From Hymenobacter sp. H14-R3 (GTDB lineage: Bacteria; Bacteroidota; Bacteroidia; Cytophagales; Hymenobacteraceae): DNA of 64,000 nucleotides. Each line of letters begins with the position of its first letter. Within the stretch, counting starts at the first letter, position 1. Positions 8,369 through 17,336 of the stretch are shown here, one piece after another. Both the position numbers and the translations under genes were made by a program. A model generated the notes under the pieces. That model was not told where the DNA came from and made no database searches. It saw only the letters and a list, made by a program, of their open reading frames with translations. Location of the stretch: positions 62,001-126,000 of the forward strand of contig NZ_JASITD010000010.1 in assembly GCF_030063445.1 (NCBI RefSeq). Reading direction: 5' to 3'.

Positions 8369-8446
8369 GGCACGCGCCACGGCGCGTTTGGCGCCTACTA
8401 GTTCGGCCCCGGTTGGTGAGCGAGGGCACGCGCCGTGGCGCGTGCC
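8369..8446. repeat. GC-rich palindromic repeat pair upstream of rodA
   Basis: GGCACGCGCCACGGCGCGT at 8369-8387 recurs in inverted orientation at 8425-8446, and each unit is itself nearly palindromic around GCGCC. It lies in the 266-base gap between the small gene and rodA and resembles in composition the GC-rich inverted repeat downstream of porZ. Confidence 0.6.
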
Positions 8447-8536
8447 TACTGCAAAAAAAATATTATTCGCGCGGGTTCAGCGTTTGGTAGCTTGGCCGGC
8501 GGCGCGGCACCGTACCAAACTCGTGCCCGCCCTGCC

Positions 8537-8544
8537 GACCTTTG
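8537..8544 (+). promoter_or_regulatory. Weak -7-like element before rodA
   Basis: GACCTTTG differs from TAnnTTTG only in its first base and ends 14 bases before the rodA ATG. The same variant occurs before the MFS gene (58323-58330) and, on the minus strand, before nrnA (21622-21629). Confidence 0.3.
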
Positions 8545-8558
8545 CGCAAAGTTTCCTA

Positions 8559-9854
8559 ATGTCCCCCGTTACTCCCCGTTCCTCGCGTAGCATCGACTGG
8601 CCGCTGCTGCTTATTTACCTGGTGCTGGTGGGCCTGGGCTGGGTGGCCGTGTACGCGGCCAGCTACTCGCCCGATGCGCCGGCCCACCCGCTTTCCGCGC
8701 TCAGCTTTTCGGAGCTGATGGCTTTCAACTGGTTCAAGCAGCTCATCTGGATGGGCACGGCGGTAATCCTCATCGCGGTGCTGCTAGTGGTTGATTATAA
8801 GGCCTATGACACGCTGGCCTACGTGCTCTACGGCGGTATGATAGTGCTGCTGCTGGTGACGCTGGTGGTAGCGCGGCCCATTGCGGGCTCGCGCTCGTGG
8901 CTGGAGTTTGGGCCGGTGCGTTTGCAGCCGGCCGAGTTTGCCAAGTTTACCACTGCGCTGGCTGCTTCGCGCTTCATGGCCGGCATCAACCTGCGCAACC
9001 AGAACTGGCGCGACCAGGCCGTGCTGGCCGGGCTCACGCTGCTGCCGGTGGCCCTCATCCTGGCCAGCAACGAAACCGGGCAGGCGCTGGTGTTTGCGGC
9101 GCTGCTGCTGGCGTATTTCCGCGAGGGCATGTCGCCGATTATCCTGCTGCTGCTGGCGGCGGGCGGCATTATTTTGCTGCTGGCGCTGCTAGTGCCCAAG
9201 CTGTGGCTGGTGGGCGGCTTCACGGTGGTGCTGGCCGTGGCGTTTTTGCTGAATTCGCGGCTGTGGCGCCACCACCTGCCGCTGAGCCTGGGGGCCTGGG
9301 CGCTGGTTATCAGCATGGTATTCGGGGTCGATTTCTTCTTCAACAACGTGCTGCAACCCCACCAGCGCCAGCGCATCGAAATGCTCATCGACCCCGGCAA
9401 AGACCCGCTGGGTAAGGGCTGGAACGTGACGCAGAGTAAAATCGCGCTTGGCTCGGGCGGCTGGTTTGGCAAGGGCTTCCTCAACGGCACCCAAACCAAG
9501 TTCGACTTTGTGCCCGAGCAAAGCACCGACTTCATCTTCTGCACCGTGGGTGAGGAGTGGGGCTGGGCCGGCTGCCTGGTGGTTATCGGGCTCTATCTCA
9601 CGCTATTGTGGCGCATCTTGCTGGTGGCCGAGCGCCAGAAATCCGTGTTTAGCCGCACCTACGGCTACTGCGCGGCCAGCATCCTGTTCGTGCACTTCAC
9701 CGTGAACCTGGGCATGACGATGGGCCTGATGCCGGTGGTGGGCATTCCGCTGCCGTTTTTCAGCTACGGCGGCTCGTCGCTGTGGTCGTTTACTATTTTG
9801 CTTTTTGCGCTGCTGGCCCTCGATGCCCACCGCAAGCAGGACCTGGTGCGCTAG
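8559..9854 (+). CDS. rodA: Rod-shape-determining protein RodA (SEDS peptidoglycan glycosyltransferase)
   Basis: 431 residues from the ATG at 8559; the open frame extends to 8358, but the extra N-terminus is translated repeat DNA. SEDS features are clear: about ten membrane segments, SRSWLEFGPVRLQPAEFAK, LILASNETGQALVF, and the conserved C-terminal block with FVPEQSTDFIFCTVGEEWG and MPVVGIPLPFFSYGGSS. In the second and last blocks lie the residues conserved in FtsW/RodA polymerases. It polymerises glycan strands from lipid II together with PBP2. RodA rather than FtsW is called from the pbp2 neighbourhood. Confidence 0.95.
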   Translation: MSPVTPRSSRSIDWPLLLIYLVLVGLGWVAVYAASYSPDAPAHPLSALSFSELMAFNWFKQLIWMGTAVILIAVLLVVDYKAYDTLAYVLYGGMIVLLLVTLVVARPIAGSRSWLEFGPVRLQPAEFAKFTTALAASRFMAGINLRNQNWRDQAVLAGLTLLPVALILASNETGQALVFAALLLAYFREGMSPIILLLLAAGGIILLLALLVPKLWLVGGFTVVLAVAFLLNSRLWRHHLPLSLGAWALVISMVFGVDFFFNNVLQPHQRQRIEMLIDPGKDPLGKGWNVTQSKIALGSGGWFGKGFLNGTQTKFDFVPEQSTDFIFCTVGEEWGWAGCLVVIGLYLTLLWRILLVAERQKSVFSRTYGYCAASILFVHFTVNLGMTMGLMPVVGIPLPFFSYGGSSLWSFTILLFALLALDAHRKQDLVR

Positions 9855-9913
9855 GCGGCGCAAAAGCGGGCTGCTTGCGCAGGTACCCGCCGCGTAAGCC
9901 CTACGTAGAGTGG

Positions 9914-9999
9914 GCTTTAGCTTACCAGTAGCTGGGCCTTGTATTGAGTATTCTATTGATAGTAAGTAATTTATAAGATTCTGTCGGGTAAGCTAAAGC
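9914..9999. repeat. GGTAAGCTT-type palindrome (family A), copy 1
   Basis: Arms GCTTTAGCTTACC (9914-9926) and GGTAAGCTAAAGC (9987-9999) enclose a 60-base AT-rich loop. The loop shares AGTAAGTAA and ATAAGAT with that of the copy at 19238-19335. It fills the gap between rodA and the next plus-strand gene. Confidence 0.65.
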
Positions 10000-10042
10000 T
10001 TGCCCGACATCCCGGCTGCCTACCCCCCAAGCCCGCCAACTC

Positions 10043-11443
10043 ATGCAGAATCTTGTTAGGTTGCTGGCCCCCGGCCGCTGGCTCAGTTTACCTGGAGGCG
10101 TGTGGCTGGTGCTGCTGCTAGTGCACGGCCTGGCCGCCACGCATGCCCTGCGCACGGGCCACTACTGCTTCCCCGACTCTGGCCGTTACGTGCAGGCTGC
10201 CCAGAACATGGGGCAGCGCGGGCAGCTCTATGCGCAGCCCTGGCCAGCGGGCCTACCCACCGGCCGGGCCGTGCAGGAGTTTAGTATTCGGCCGCCGGGC
10301 TACCCGGCGTTGCTGTGGCTGTTGGGCGCGCCAGTAGGGGTGCTGCTGCTGCAAAATATGCTGAGCATAGTCGGCTTGGCGGCGGTGCTGAGTGGGTGGG
10401 CGGCCCGCCGGGCCCGGCCACCGGGCCTCGGCGCGTGGTTGGCAGCGCTGGGGCTGGTCCTCAGCTTTCCGGCGCAGTTTATCTACGCCAATGCCCTCAT
10501 GAGCGAGCTGCCGCTGCAAGCCGTGCTGCTGCTGGGGGTAGGGCTGGCGGGGGGCTTCGCGCGTACCGGGCGCCTGGGCTACCTGGTGGGGGTGGCCGCC
10601 TTGCTGGTAGCCGCCTGGCTACTGAAGCCGGTTTGTGCGCCGTTTACAGTGGTGTTTTTGGCCATGGCCAGCTGGCTGGCCTGGCGTCGGCACCGCCCGG
10701 CGCTGCTACTGGTAGGAGGGCTGCCGTTGCTGCTGGCCCTCAGCTATATGGGCTGGAACTGGCAGCGTACGGGCTACCTGCATTTCTCCAGCATCAGCAC
10801 CATCAACCTGCTGCACTACAACGCGGCGGGCGTGCTGCGCCAGGCGCAGGGCCCTGCGGCAGAAGAGGCCTGGGTGGCCCAAACGCTACGGGTAGCTAAT
10901 GCGCAGCCCTCCTTTGGGGCGCGCCAAGCCTCCATAGAGACGGCAGCCGTGGCCATGTTGCGCCGCTACCCGCTACGCTACGCGGGGCAGCATTTGCTAG
11001 GAATGATAACGTTTTTTATTGACCCCGGCCGGTTTGATATGAGTGTTTTTTGGGGAAAAAACCAGTCCGCTGGTTTGCTCGCCGCCCTGCGGGGCCAGGG
11101 CGTAGCCGGTGTGGTGCGGGGGCTGGCCGGGCAGTCTATGCCGCTGGTTACCCTGCTACTGATAACATTGCTAGCCAACGCCTTACGTCTGGTGCTGGCT
11201 TTGCGCGGCCTGTTGCGCCCCGCTACGCCAAGTGCCGCCGGCCGGGCAGACTGGCTGCGGATTGGTGCGCCCGCCGGCCGGTGGCTGGCGGCTGCCCTGC
11301 TGGGGTATTTGGCGCTGCTTACTGGTCCGCTGGGGGCGGCGCGCTTTCTGGTGCCGGGGTGGCCGCTGCTGCTAGCGCTGGCACTGCACGGGCTGCCCCA
11401 ACTTGCAGCACCCACCCCCCCGCCAACGCCAGCGCAGCCGTGA
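10043..11443 (+). CDS. Multi-pass membrane protein, GT-C glycosyltransferase-like
   Basis: 466 residues with about ten hydrophobic helices. After the first helix comes an external loop with CFPDSGRYVQAAQNM and a later FSIRPPGYPALLWLLG, which resembles the D-containing first loop and RPPGYP motif of GT39/ArnT-like and related membrane glycosyltransferases. The C-terminal part includes EFSIxRPPG-distant helices and a final Pro/Ala tail. No cleavable signal peptide. Its 3' end overlaps the convergent neighbour by 125 bases. Function as a polyprenyl-phosphate-sugar transferase is inference from fold-level resemblance. Confidence 0.65.
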   Translation: MQNLVRLLAPGRWLSLPGGVWLVLLLVHGLAATHALRTGHYCFPDSGRYVQAAQNMGQRGQLYAQPWPAGLPTGRAVQEFSIRPPGYPALLWLLGAPVGVLLLQNMLSIVGLAAVLSGWAARRARPPGLGAWLAALGLVLSFPAQFIYANALMSELPLQAVLLLGVGLAGGFARTGRLGYLVGVAALLVAAWLLKPVCAPFTVVFLAMASWLAWRRHRPALLLVGGLPLLLALSYMGWNWQRTGYLHFSSISTINLLHYNAAGVLRQAQGPAAEEAWVAQTLRVANAQPSFGARQASIETAAVAMLRRYPLRYAGQHLLGMITFFIDPGRFDMSVFWGKNQSAGLLAALRGQGVAGVVRGLAGQSMPLVTLLLITLLANALRLVLALRGLLRPATPSAAGRADWLRIGAPAGRWLAAALLGYLALLTGPLGAARFLVPGWPLLLALALHGLPQLAAPTPPPTPAQP

Positions 11444-12437
11444 AAACCGGGGCCAGCAAGTAGCCCATCCGCCCCAGGTCGCCGGAGAGCAGCATGTGCA
11501 CGGCCACTATTACCAGCAGCCCCGCCTCGGGCGCGCCCAGCACCGGGGCCAGCGCCCGCCGCCCGGCCGGCCGCACCAGGGCCGCCAGCACCGGCAGCCA
11601 GAATAAGCCAAATATGCTGAACAGCTCGGCCCCGCCTTTCACCGACAAGGCCCGCCGCAAAGAGTAAGTGAAGTTTTCGACGTGCGATAGGGCATTGGTT
11701 ACGCTGGTGCTGGGGGCTGCGCCGGCCGCTTTATCAACCCAGTAGTGCGCGGCTGCTAAAGCGGCCAGGCCCAGGCCCAGCGCCAGCGCCTGCCCCCGCC
11801 AGCCCAGCGCCCGCCGGCCGTACCAGGCCACCCACGGCAGCAAAAACACGAACGACTCCTTGGCCAGCGGCCCTACCAGTAGCGCTGCGGCCACGGCCCA
11901 GCCCGCCCCCGCGCCGCGCCGGGCGGCGTAGTAGCTCAGCCCAAAAACCAGTAGGTACAGGCTGTCGGTGAGTGGCAGGCCGGCCGCGTAGCCCGCCCAG
12001 CGGCTGCTGAGCACCGCCACCAGCGCCAGCGCCGCCGCGCCGGCTGGCGCGCCCGCCCGCCGGGCCCCACGGTAGAAGCACGCGCCGGCCGCCCCCAGCA
12101 ACGTGCAGTTAACCAGGTAGAAAGCCAGCCGTAGCGGCCACTCGCCGGCCGGCCGCGTGGAACCGGCCGGGTCGCCGAGCACTGCCAGCGGCCGGGCCAG
12201 CGCCCCGGCGGCTAGTGGCACCAGCAGGCGGTAGCGCCGCGTCACGTTCACGCTGTCGAGGCGTCCGCTGGCCAGGCGCAGGTAGCTGCGCGTGTCGAGC
12301 GAGTGCGAAAAATCGTAGTGCCGGTACAGGGGATAGGCGGCGTTGAGCAGCACGCCCAGCGCCAGGGCCCAGGGCAGCAGCCAGCGCCGGGCGGCCGCCC
12401 AGCCCAGCCTGCTACTCCCCGGCAAACTTGCGCTCAA
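11319..12437 (-). CDS. Multi-pass membrane protein, probable GT-C-like or unknown
   Basis: About 372 residues, rich in Ala, Leu and Gly with roughly nine membrane segments. It has an early soluble loop DFSHSLDTRSYLRLASG and later GYAAGLPLTDSLYLLVFGLSY and LVGPLAKESFVFLLPWVAWY; the LPLTDS and KE motifs recall EpsG/GT-C membrane proteins. The first usable codon is TTG at 12437, within the end of the upstream gene (26-base overlap), so translational coupling is likely. The C-terminal 40 codons overlap antisense with the convergent gene and end in a Pro/Ala-rich tail. No specific function assigned. Confidence 0.6.
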   Translation of the reverse strand: MSASLPGSSRLGWAAARRWLLPWALALGVLLNAAYPLYRHYDFSHSLDTRSYLRLASGRLDSVNVTRRYRLLVPLAAGALARPLAVLGDPAGSTRPAGEWPLRLAFYLVNCTLLGAAGACFYRGARRAGAPAGAAALALVAVLSSRWAGYAAGLPLTDSLYLLVFGLSYYAARRGAGAGWAVAAALLVGPLAKESFVFLLPWVAWYGRRALGWRGQALALGLGLAALAAAHYWVDKAAGAAPSTSVTNALSHVENFTYSLRRALSVKGGAELFSIFGLFWLPVLAALVRPAGRRALAPVLGAPEAGLLVIVAVHMLLSGDLGRMGYLLAPVFTAALALAGGWVLQVGAARAVPALAAAATPAPESAPPPADQ

Positions 12438-13635
12438 TCAGCTTGAGCAGCTTACCCACGTGCTCTTCCTTGCGGCTCCAGTCGTGCTGCGTGCTCAGCT
12501 TCTGGCGCACGTAGGCCACGGCGGCCTCCACGTCGGGCAGCGCGTCGAGGTGCTGAATGGCCGCGTGGTACTCCATGTTTTCGCCGTTAAACAGCTCATT
12601 GATAAAGCTAAAGCGCTGGTTGATGGAGATGGCCTCGCGCAGGCTCACTACCTTGGGCGCGCCGCGGCTGGCCAGCGTGGCGTTGCCGCCCTGGGCGGCT
12701 TCGCGCAGGGTGTCGGCCAGGTGCGTGGTGGTGGGCTGGGTTGCCTTGAGCTTGGCGTAGAGTGGGGCTTCGGCCGGCGTGGGGGCTGGGGCCTCCGGTA
12801 GGGGCGGAGCGGGGGGCGCACTAACGGACGGCACCACGGTCGGCTCGGCCACGGGAGCCGGTGCGGGCTTTACCTCGGCGGTGGGCGGCGCTATGGCGGG
12901 CGCCGCCTTGAGAGCAGGCGGCGCTACCGGGTGGGCGGCTACCGGCGCGGCCAGCGCACTGGCCGTGGCGGCCGGTTTGGCCGGGCCGTCGTCCCAAAGG
13001 TCGGCCTCGGTGAGGGGCAGTAGGGGGTTGAACTCCAGTATCAGCTGCGCTAAGGCTGGCAATTCTTGGTGGTGTGCGGCCTGGTAGAGGTCGAAGCGCT
13101 GGCGCAGAAAGTCGCGGCTGAGCGGGGCGTTGCCGGTGGGCAGGCTGTTCACAAAGCCCTCAAAAAATCCTTTGGCCTGGTCGAAGTAGCGCAGGTAATC
13201 GCGCAGGGCAGCCACGGGTACCTCGTCGTCGGCCTCGGGGCCGGCGGGTGGCAGCAGCAGGCGCTCGAAGGCCGCGGCAGGGTTAGTAGCCAGCACCAGC
13301 GTGCTTGCAATGGCCTGGGCCAGCAGCGGCTCCCAGGCGGCCCGGTCGAGGCGGATATGGCGCGAAAGCACGTTCATAAACTGCCCCAGCGCGGCGCGCA
13401 CGGGTGCCGCCTCAAAGTCGAAGTAAGGGCTGCGCAACTGGCTGGCTTCCTGCTGCCAGCGGCCCAGCAACTGCCGCAGCACCAGCAGGTTTACCTGCCG
13501 AATGGGCGTCACCTTCAGCAGCGCCGGGCCATCGAGTGTGGCATTGGGCTGCGCCCCAAAAAACTGCTGGCCGAGCCGGGTAGCCAGCCGGCGGCCGTAT
13601 TGCTCGCACTTGGCGAGGCTATATTTGTCCTCCAT
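12412..13635 (-). CDS. Uncharacterised protein with Pro/Ala linker and conserved C-terminal helical domain
   Basis: 407 residues from the ATG at 13635 (the open frame extends upstream to 13761 over the ferredoxin gene on the other strand). Three parts are visible: a helical N-terminal domain of about 220 residues, a Pro/Ala/Val-rich linker (about 225-325), and a C-terminal domain with SLREAISINQRFSFINELF and YHAAIQHLDALPDVEAAVAYV. That C-terminal block looks like one I have seen in uncharacterised Bacteroidota proteins. No signal peptide. It is divergent from the ferredoxin (49 bases between starts) and overlaps the membrane protein downstream. Function unknown. Confidence 0.7.
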   Translation of the reverse strand: MEDKYSLAKCEQYGRRLATRLGQQFFGAQPNATLDGPALLKVTPIRQVNLLVLRQLLGRWQQEASQLRSPYFDFEAAPVRAALGQFMNVLSRHIRLDRAAWEPLLAQAIASTLVLATNPAAAFERLLLPPAGPEADDEVPVAALRDYLRYFDQAKGFFEGFVNSLPTGNAPLSRDFLRQRFDLYQAAHHQELPALAQLILEFNPLLPLTEADLWDDGPAKPAATASALAAPVAAHPVAPPALKAAPAIAPPTAEVKPAPAPVAEPTVVPSVSAPPAPPLPEAPAPTPAEAPLYAKLKATQPTTTHLADTLREAAQGGNATLASRGAPKVVSLREAISINQRFSFINELFNGENMEYHAAIQHLDALPDVEAAVAYVRQKLSTQHDWSRKEEHVGKLLKLIERKFAGE

Positions 13636-13684
13636 AGCGTGGGCCGGCCGGTAGGCCGGTTTCGTGTGCCAAGTTAGCCACAAA

Positions 13685-13957
13685 ATGCCCCTGCTGACCA
13701 TTGCGGGCCTGCCCGGCCCCCCACTCGACGTGCCCGCCGGCCGCACCGTGCTGGCTGCCATTCATGCGGCCGGCCACGATTGGTGGCACGCCTGCGGAGC
13801 CAAGGGCCGCTGCACCACCTGCCGGGTGCGCGTGCTGGCCGGGGCCGAAACCCTTGGCCCGCCCACCGCCCCCGAGCTACGCTACCGTGCCGCCGGCCGC
13901 CTCGGCGAGCACGAGCGCCTGGCCTGCCAGGCCCGGGTGGGGGAAGCAAGCGCGTAG
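13685..13957 (+). CDS. 2Fe-2S ferredoxin, adrenodoxin-type spacing
   Basis: 90 residues. C37-x5-C43-x2-C46 ([10 protein letters not shown]) and C81 (RLACQAR) form the four ligands of a 2Fe-2S cluster; the x5 spacing is that of adrenodoxin-type rather than plant-type ferredoxins. The protein is a small electron carrier in the cytoplasm. The partner enzyme is not evident here. The ATG at 13685 is preferred to an upstream in-frame GTG at 13664. Thymidine kinase follows on the same strand. Confidence 0.88.
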   Translation: MPLLTIAGLPGPPLDVPAGRTVLAAIHAAGHDWWHACGAKGRCTTCRVRVLAGAETLGPPTAPELRYRAAGRLGEHERLACQARVGEASA

Positions 13958-14087
13958 CGGAGCAGCTGGTGGCGCGACATCGGCAGGCGATGCCGTACTT
14001 TGTAGAAGATACCGTTTTAATAGTGAGCGAATGCGACCGCTAGCCGGATTACGCGCTCACGCATCCACTCATTCGCCCATTCACCCT

Positions 14088-14717
14088 TTGTTCACCGAGC
14101 CCCGCCGCCTGTCCGACTTTCCGCGTCACCGGGGCTGGCTGGAAGTCGTGTGCGGCTCCATGTTTTCGGGTAAAACCGAAGAGCTGATTCGCCGCCTCAC
14201 CCGCGCCCGCATTGCGCGCCAGCGGGTCGAGATTTTCAAGCCCGCCCTCGACACTCGCTACCACGCCCAAGACGTGGTAAGCCACAACCAAAACAGCATC
14301 CGCTCCACGCCCGTGCAGTCGCCGGCCGAAATCCTGCTGCTGGCCGGGGGCAGCACCGACGTGGTGGGCATCGACGAGGCCCAGTTCTTCGACGAGAGCC
14401 TGGTGGAAGTATGTAAGCAGCTGGCCGATAGTGGTATACGCGTTATTGTGGCCGGGCTGGACATGGATTATCGTGGCCAGCCCTTCGGCCCCATGCCCGC
14501 CCTGCTGGCCACCGCCGAGTTTGTAACCAAGGTGCATGCCGTGTGCGTGTGCTGCGGCGAGCTGGCCGCCTACTCGTACCGCATTGCGGCCAGCGAAAAG
14601 CAGATTTTGCTGGGCGAAACCGATAGCTACGAGGCCCGCTGCCGCCCCTGCTTTTTGGCTGGCGCGGCCATTAAGCCCGTGAGCGACGAGCAGTTAGCCA
14701 TAAATAAAACCAAGTAG
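14088..14717 (+). CDS. tdk: Thymidine kinase, type II (TK1-like)
   Basis: About 209 residues. The P-loop is [11 protein letters not shown], followed by the catalytic-site sequence [10 protein letters not shown] and a zinc-binding pattern [13 protein letters not shown] plus C-x2-C near the C-terminus (EARCRPCFL). It phosphorylates thymidine to dTMP in nucleotide salvage and is usually feedback-inhibited by dTTP. The start is uncertain: TTG at 14088 ([16 protein letters not shown]) gives a length usual for the family, whereas an in-frame ATG at 14031 would add 19 residues without family resemblance. Confidence 0.92.
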   Translation: MFTEPRRLSDFPRHRGWLEVVCGSMFSGKTEELIRRLTRARIARQRVEIFKPALDTRYHAQDVVSHNQNSIRSTPVQSPAEILLLAGGSTDVVGIDEAQFFDESLVEVCKQLADSGIRVIVAGLDMDYRGQPFGPMPALLATAEFVTKVHAVCVCCGELAAYSYRIAASEKQILLGETDSYEARCRPCFLAGAAIKPVSDEQLAINKTK

Positions 14718-14783
14718 ACAGGAAGAAGCCGGACACTGCCGCAGCGGGTGGCGGCAATGTCTGGCACGGTTCAAACGTTGGGC

Positions 14784-14818
14784 AGTGCTAACTGCCAATT
14801 GCTCACTGATAACTGACC
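14784..14818. repeat. Seven-base tandem repeat, copy 2, upstream of porZ
   Basis: Five seven-base units (AGTGCTA, ACTGCCA, ATTGCTC, ACTGATA, ACTGACC) end three bases before the porZ ATG, so the repeat would lie in the porZ mRNA leader or promoter. Confidence 0.6.
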
Positions 14819-14821
14819 TCT

Positions 14822-17206
14822 ATGCCCCGTTTTTCCGCTTGGTTTTTACTGCTGGGAATGCTGGCTGCCACCCGGGCCTGGGGCCAGGGCGCGGCCTACG
14901 GCGACTGGCAGCTGCACCTGCCCGCCCGGCACCCGCTCACGCTGGCCGAAGCTGGTAACCGGCTGTATGTGGCCGATGAGTCGTCCTTCTATTTTTATGA
15001 TAAAGACCTGCACACCACCCAGATGCTGTCGCGCCGCGATGGCCTCAGCGACGTGGGAGTGGCGGCACTGGCCTACGATTCGGCCTCGGCACAGCTAGTG
15101 GTAGTGTACCGCAACGGCAACATCGACCTGCTGGGCCGCAACAATGCGGTGCGCAACGTAACCGACCTGCTGCGCAAGGAAAGCCAGGCCGCCAAAACCG
15201 TGAGCCAGGTGCAGGTATACAACGGCGTGGCCTACATCGGCACGACCCTGGGCGTGGTGGTGCTCGACCTGGCCAAGCGCGAGGTGCGCGACACCTACAG
15301 CGCCATTGGCCCGGGGGGCAAGGTAGTGGCAGCCTATGCCACGGTGGTACTGCACGATACAATTTACGCGGCTACTTCGGCCGGTATTTTGCGCGCGCGC
15401 ATCAGCCCGGCCTCAAACCTGCTCGACTACCGCAACTGGCTGGCCGAGCTGCCTGCGCCTGCCGAGCCCGCGCTTGCTTATTTACAATTGGTGGCCTACC
15501 GCGGGCACGTGGTGGCGGGCAGCAGCTTCCGGGGGGTATATTACCTGGCCGGGGTGGGGGCCGCCCGCCGCTGGCGCTTCGCAGCTAATAGCTACGGCAA
15601 CGACGTGCGCCGGCTGCAGCCCAGCACCGGGCAGCTGCTGCTGGCTTTCCAGGGCAGTGCCCTGCGGCGGTTTGATGCGCCCACCGGCGCAGTGGTAGAA
15701 GCCCTGCCCCTGGCGGCCGTGGGCACCGATGTGCGCGATATGCTGCGCGAAACCGACGGTACGTATTATGTGGCGAGCTACGACAAAGGGCTGCTGCGCT
15801 TTGCCTCGGCCACGGCCGCGCCCGAAGTTATTCAGCCCAACGCCCCCGAAAGGGCTGCCGCCTACGGCCTGCTGGCCAACGCAGCTACCAATTCGGTTGA
15901 TGTGTTTAGTGGCGGCTACTCGGGCGAAAGCGGCCTGCAGTTTGGTAATCGAGGCGGTTTTTACGAATATAAGGATGGGCAGTGGACCAACTATACAGCT
16001 ACTGCCTACCCTTCAGTCACCGACTTTCCCAACCCGCTCGACCTCTCGCACGGCACCCGTACCCCCGATGGCACGCTCTACCTTGCGAGCTACGGCAATG
16101 GTCTGCTCGAATGGAAGGGGCCCGGCCAGTACCGGCAGTTTACAGTAGGCGTTCCCGGCTCACCCTTGCGTAGTAGCCTGGTAGCCAGCGATGTAAATTA
16201 CCTGAGCTTTGTGCGTGTGACCGACGTGGCCGCCGACCCCAACAGCGGCCAGGTGTGGGTGGCCAACCGCCACCAGCAGGCGGGGGTGCCCGGCCTGTTC
16301 CGCTTCCGGCCTGCCACCGCCACCTGGACGGTAGTGCCCGCCTACGCGGGCTTCGAAAACCTCGACCGCCTCACGGTCGATAACTTCGGCAACCCCTGGG
16401 CCACGCAGTCGCGCAAGGGTGGCCAGGGCCTGGTAGTATTGGACACGGCCAGCCAGAAGCCGTTTTACTTCACTGCCAACCCCGACCCCGCCGCCCGCAC
16501 CGGCCTGCCCAGCAACCTGCTCTATGCCGTGACGCGCGACCGCAACGGCGCTATTTGGGCGGGTACCGCGGCCGGCGTGGCCGTGTACAACGACCCCAGC
16601 CAGCTGGTGAGCGCGGCGGCTAATAATACGCAGTACCCTGATTTTGACCGCCCCGTGGTAACCCGCGGCTCGGGCACCGGCTTCCAGGTGCTCTTCAGCG
16701 AAACGGTGCGCTGCATTGCTATCGACGGGGCCAACCGCAAGTGGTTTGGCACGCCCAACGGCCTGTGGCTCTTCAGCGCCGATGCCACCGAGGCCCTGCT
16801 CAACTTCACCACCGCCAACAGCCCGCTGCCCAGCAACAGCATCGTGGACGTGGCCGTAAACGACAAAACCGGCGAAGTTTTCGTGGCCACCGATGCCGGC
16901 GTGGTCAGCTACCGCGGCTCGGCCTCCATCACCGACGGCCCGGCCAGCTGCGCCCAGGTATCGCCCAATCCCGTGCGGCCCGAGTTTGCGGGCACCGTGG
17001 GTATCAGCGGCGTGGTCAACAACGCCCAAGTGCGCATCACCGACGTGGCCGGCCACCTCGTATACAGCACCCGCGCCGCCGGCGGCACCGTTACCTGGAA
17101 CCTCGCCGACACCGCCGGCCGCCGCGTGCGCTCGGGCATCTACCTGATACTCACCTCCGATGCCGAGGGCAAAAACACCTGCGTAAGCAAAGTGGCCGTG
17201 CTGTAG
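14822..17206 (+). CDS. porZ: PorZ-like type IX secretion protein (two beta-propellers plus C-terminal sorting domain)
   Basis: 794 residues. A signal peptide (LLLGMLAATRAWGQG) is followed by YGDWQLHLPARHPLTLAEAGNRLYVA, the start typical of the PorZ N-terminal propeller, then repeated blades with Y-N-G-V and W-x-G-T patterns such as NGAIWAGTAAGVAVY and NRKWFGTPNGLWLF. The last 75 residues (VSPNPVRPEFAG onward, ending in SGIYLI and KVAVL) form a type A T9SS C-terminal domain. PorZ is a surface component of the T9SS attachment complex that delivers anionic LPS for cargo anchoring. The stop codon is inside a large GC-rich inverted repeat. recO follows. Confidence 0.85.
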   Translation: MPRFSAWFLLLGMLAATRAWGQGAAYGDWQLHLPARHPLTLAEAGNRLYVADESSFYFYDKDLHTTQMLSRRDGLSDVGVAALAYDSASAQLVVVYRNGNIDLLGRNNAVRNVTDLLRKESQAAKTVSQVQVYNGVAYIGTTLGVVVLDLAKREVRDTYSAIGPGGKVVAAYATVVLHDTIYAATSAGILRARISPASNLLDYRNWLAELPAPAEPALAYLQLVAYRGHVVAGSSFRGVYYLAGVGAARRWRFAANSYGNDVRRLQPSTGQLLLAFQGSALRRFDAPTGAVVEALPLAAVGTDVRDMLRETDGTYYVASYDKGLLRFASATAAPEVIQPNAPERAAAYGLLANAATNSVDVFSGGYSGESGLQFGNRGGFYEYKDGQWTNYTATAYPSVTDFPNPLDLSHGTRTPDGTLYLASYGNGLLEWKGPGQYRQFTVGVPGSPLRSSLVASDVNYLSFVRVTDVAADPNSGQVWVANRHQQAGVPGLFRFRPATATWTVVPAYAGFENLDRLTVDNFGNPWATQSRKGGQGLVVLDTASQKPFYFTANPDPAARTGLPSNLLYAVTRDRNGAIWAGTAAGVAVYNDPSQLVSAAANNTQYPDFDRPVVTRGSGTGFQVLFSETVRCIAIDGANRKWFGTPNGLWLFSADATEALLNFTTANSPLPSNSIVDVAVNDKTGEVFVATDAGVVSYRGSASITDGPASCAQVSPNPVRPEFAGTVGISGVVNNAQVRITDVAGHLVYSTRAAGGTVTWNLADTAGRRVRSGIYLILTSDAEGKNTCVSKVAVL

Positions 17207-17325
17207 GGGCGCGTCGCACGCGCCCGGTCGCCTGCTTTTCTACCTGCGCTTTTTTATCAAATAACCCGTCTGCACCCGGTTGACAACGGGGGCCGGACGA
17301 CCGGGCGCGTGCGACGCGCCCCTAC
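17203..17325. repeat. GC-rich inverted repeat overlapping the porZ stop codon
   Basis: Perfect 28-base arms (17203-17230 and 17298-17325; core GGGGCGCGTCGCACGCGCCC) flank a 67-base spacer. The TAG of porZ (17204-17206) is part of the left arm and the right arm ends 11 bases before the recO ATG. No T run follows directly, so it is a dispersed palindrome rather than a clear terminator. Confidence 0.75.
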
Positions 17326-17336
17326 AACCAAAACTT

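Noticed and set aside
9155..9300. CTGCTGCTGGCG-type runs in rodA and other membrane-protein genes
   Set aside because: They come from Leu/Ala codons of membrane helices and not from a tandem repeat element.
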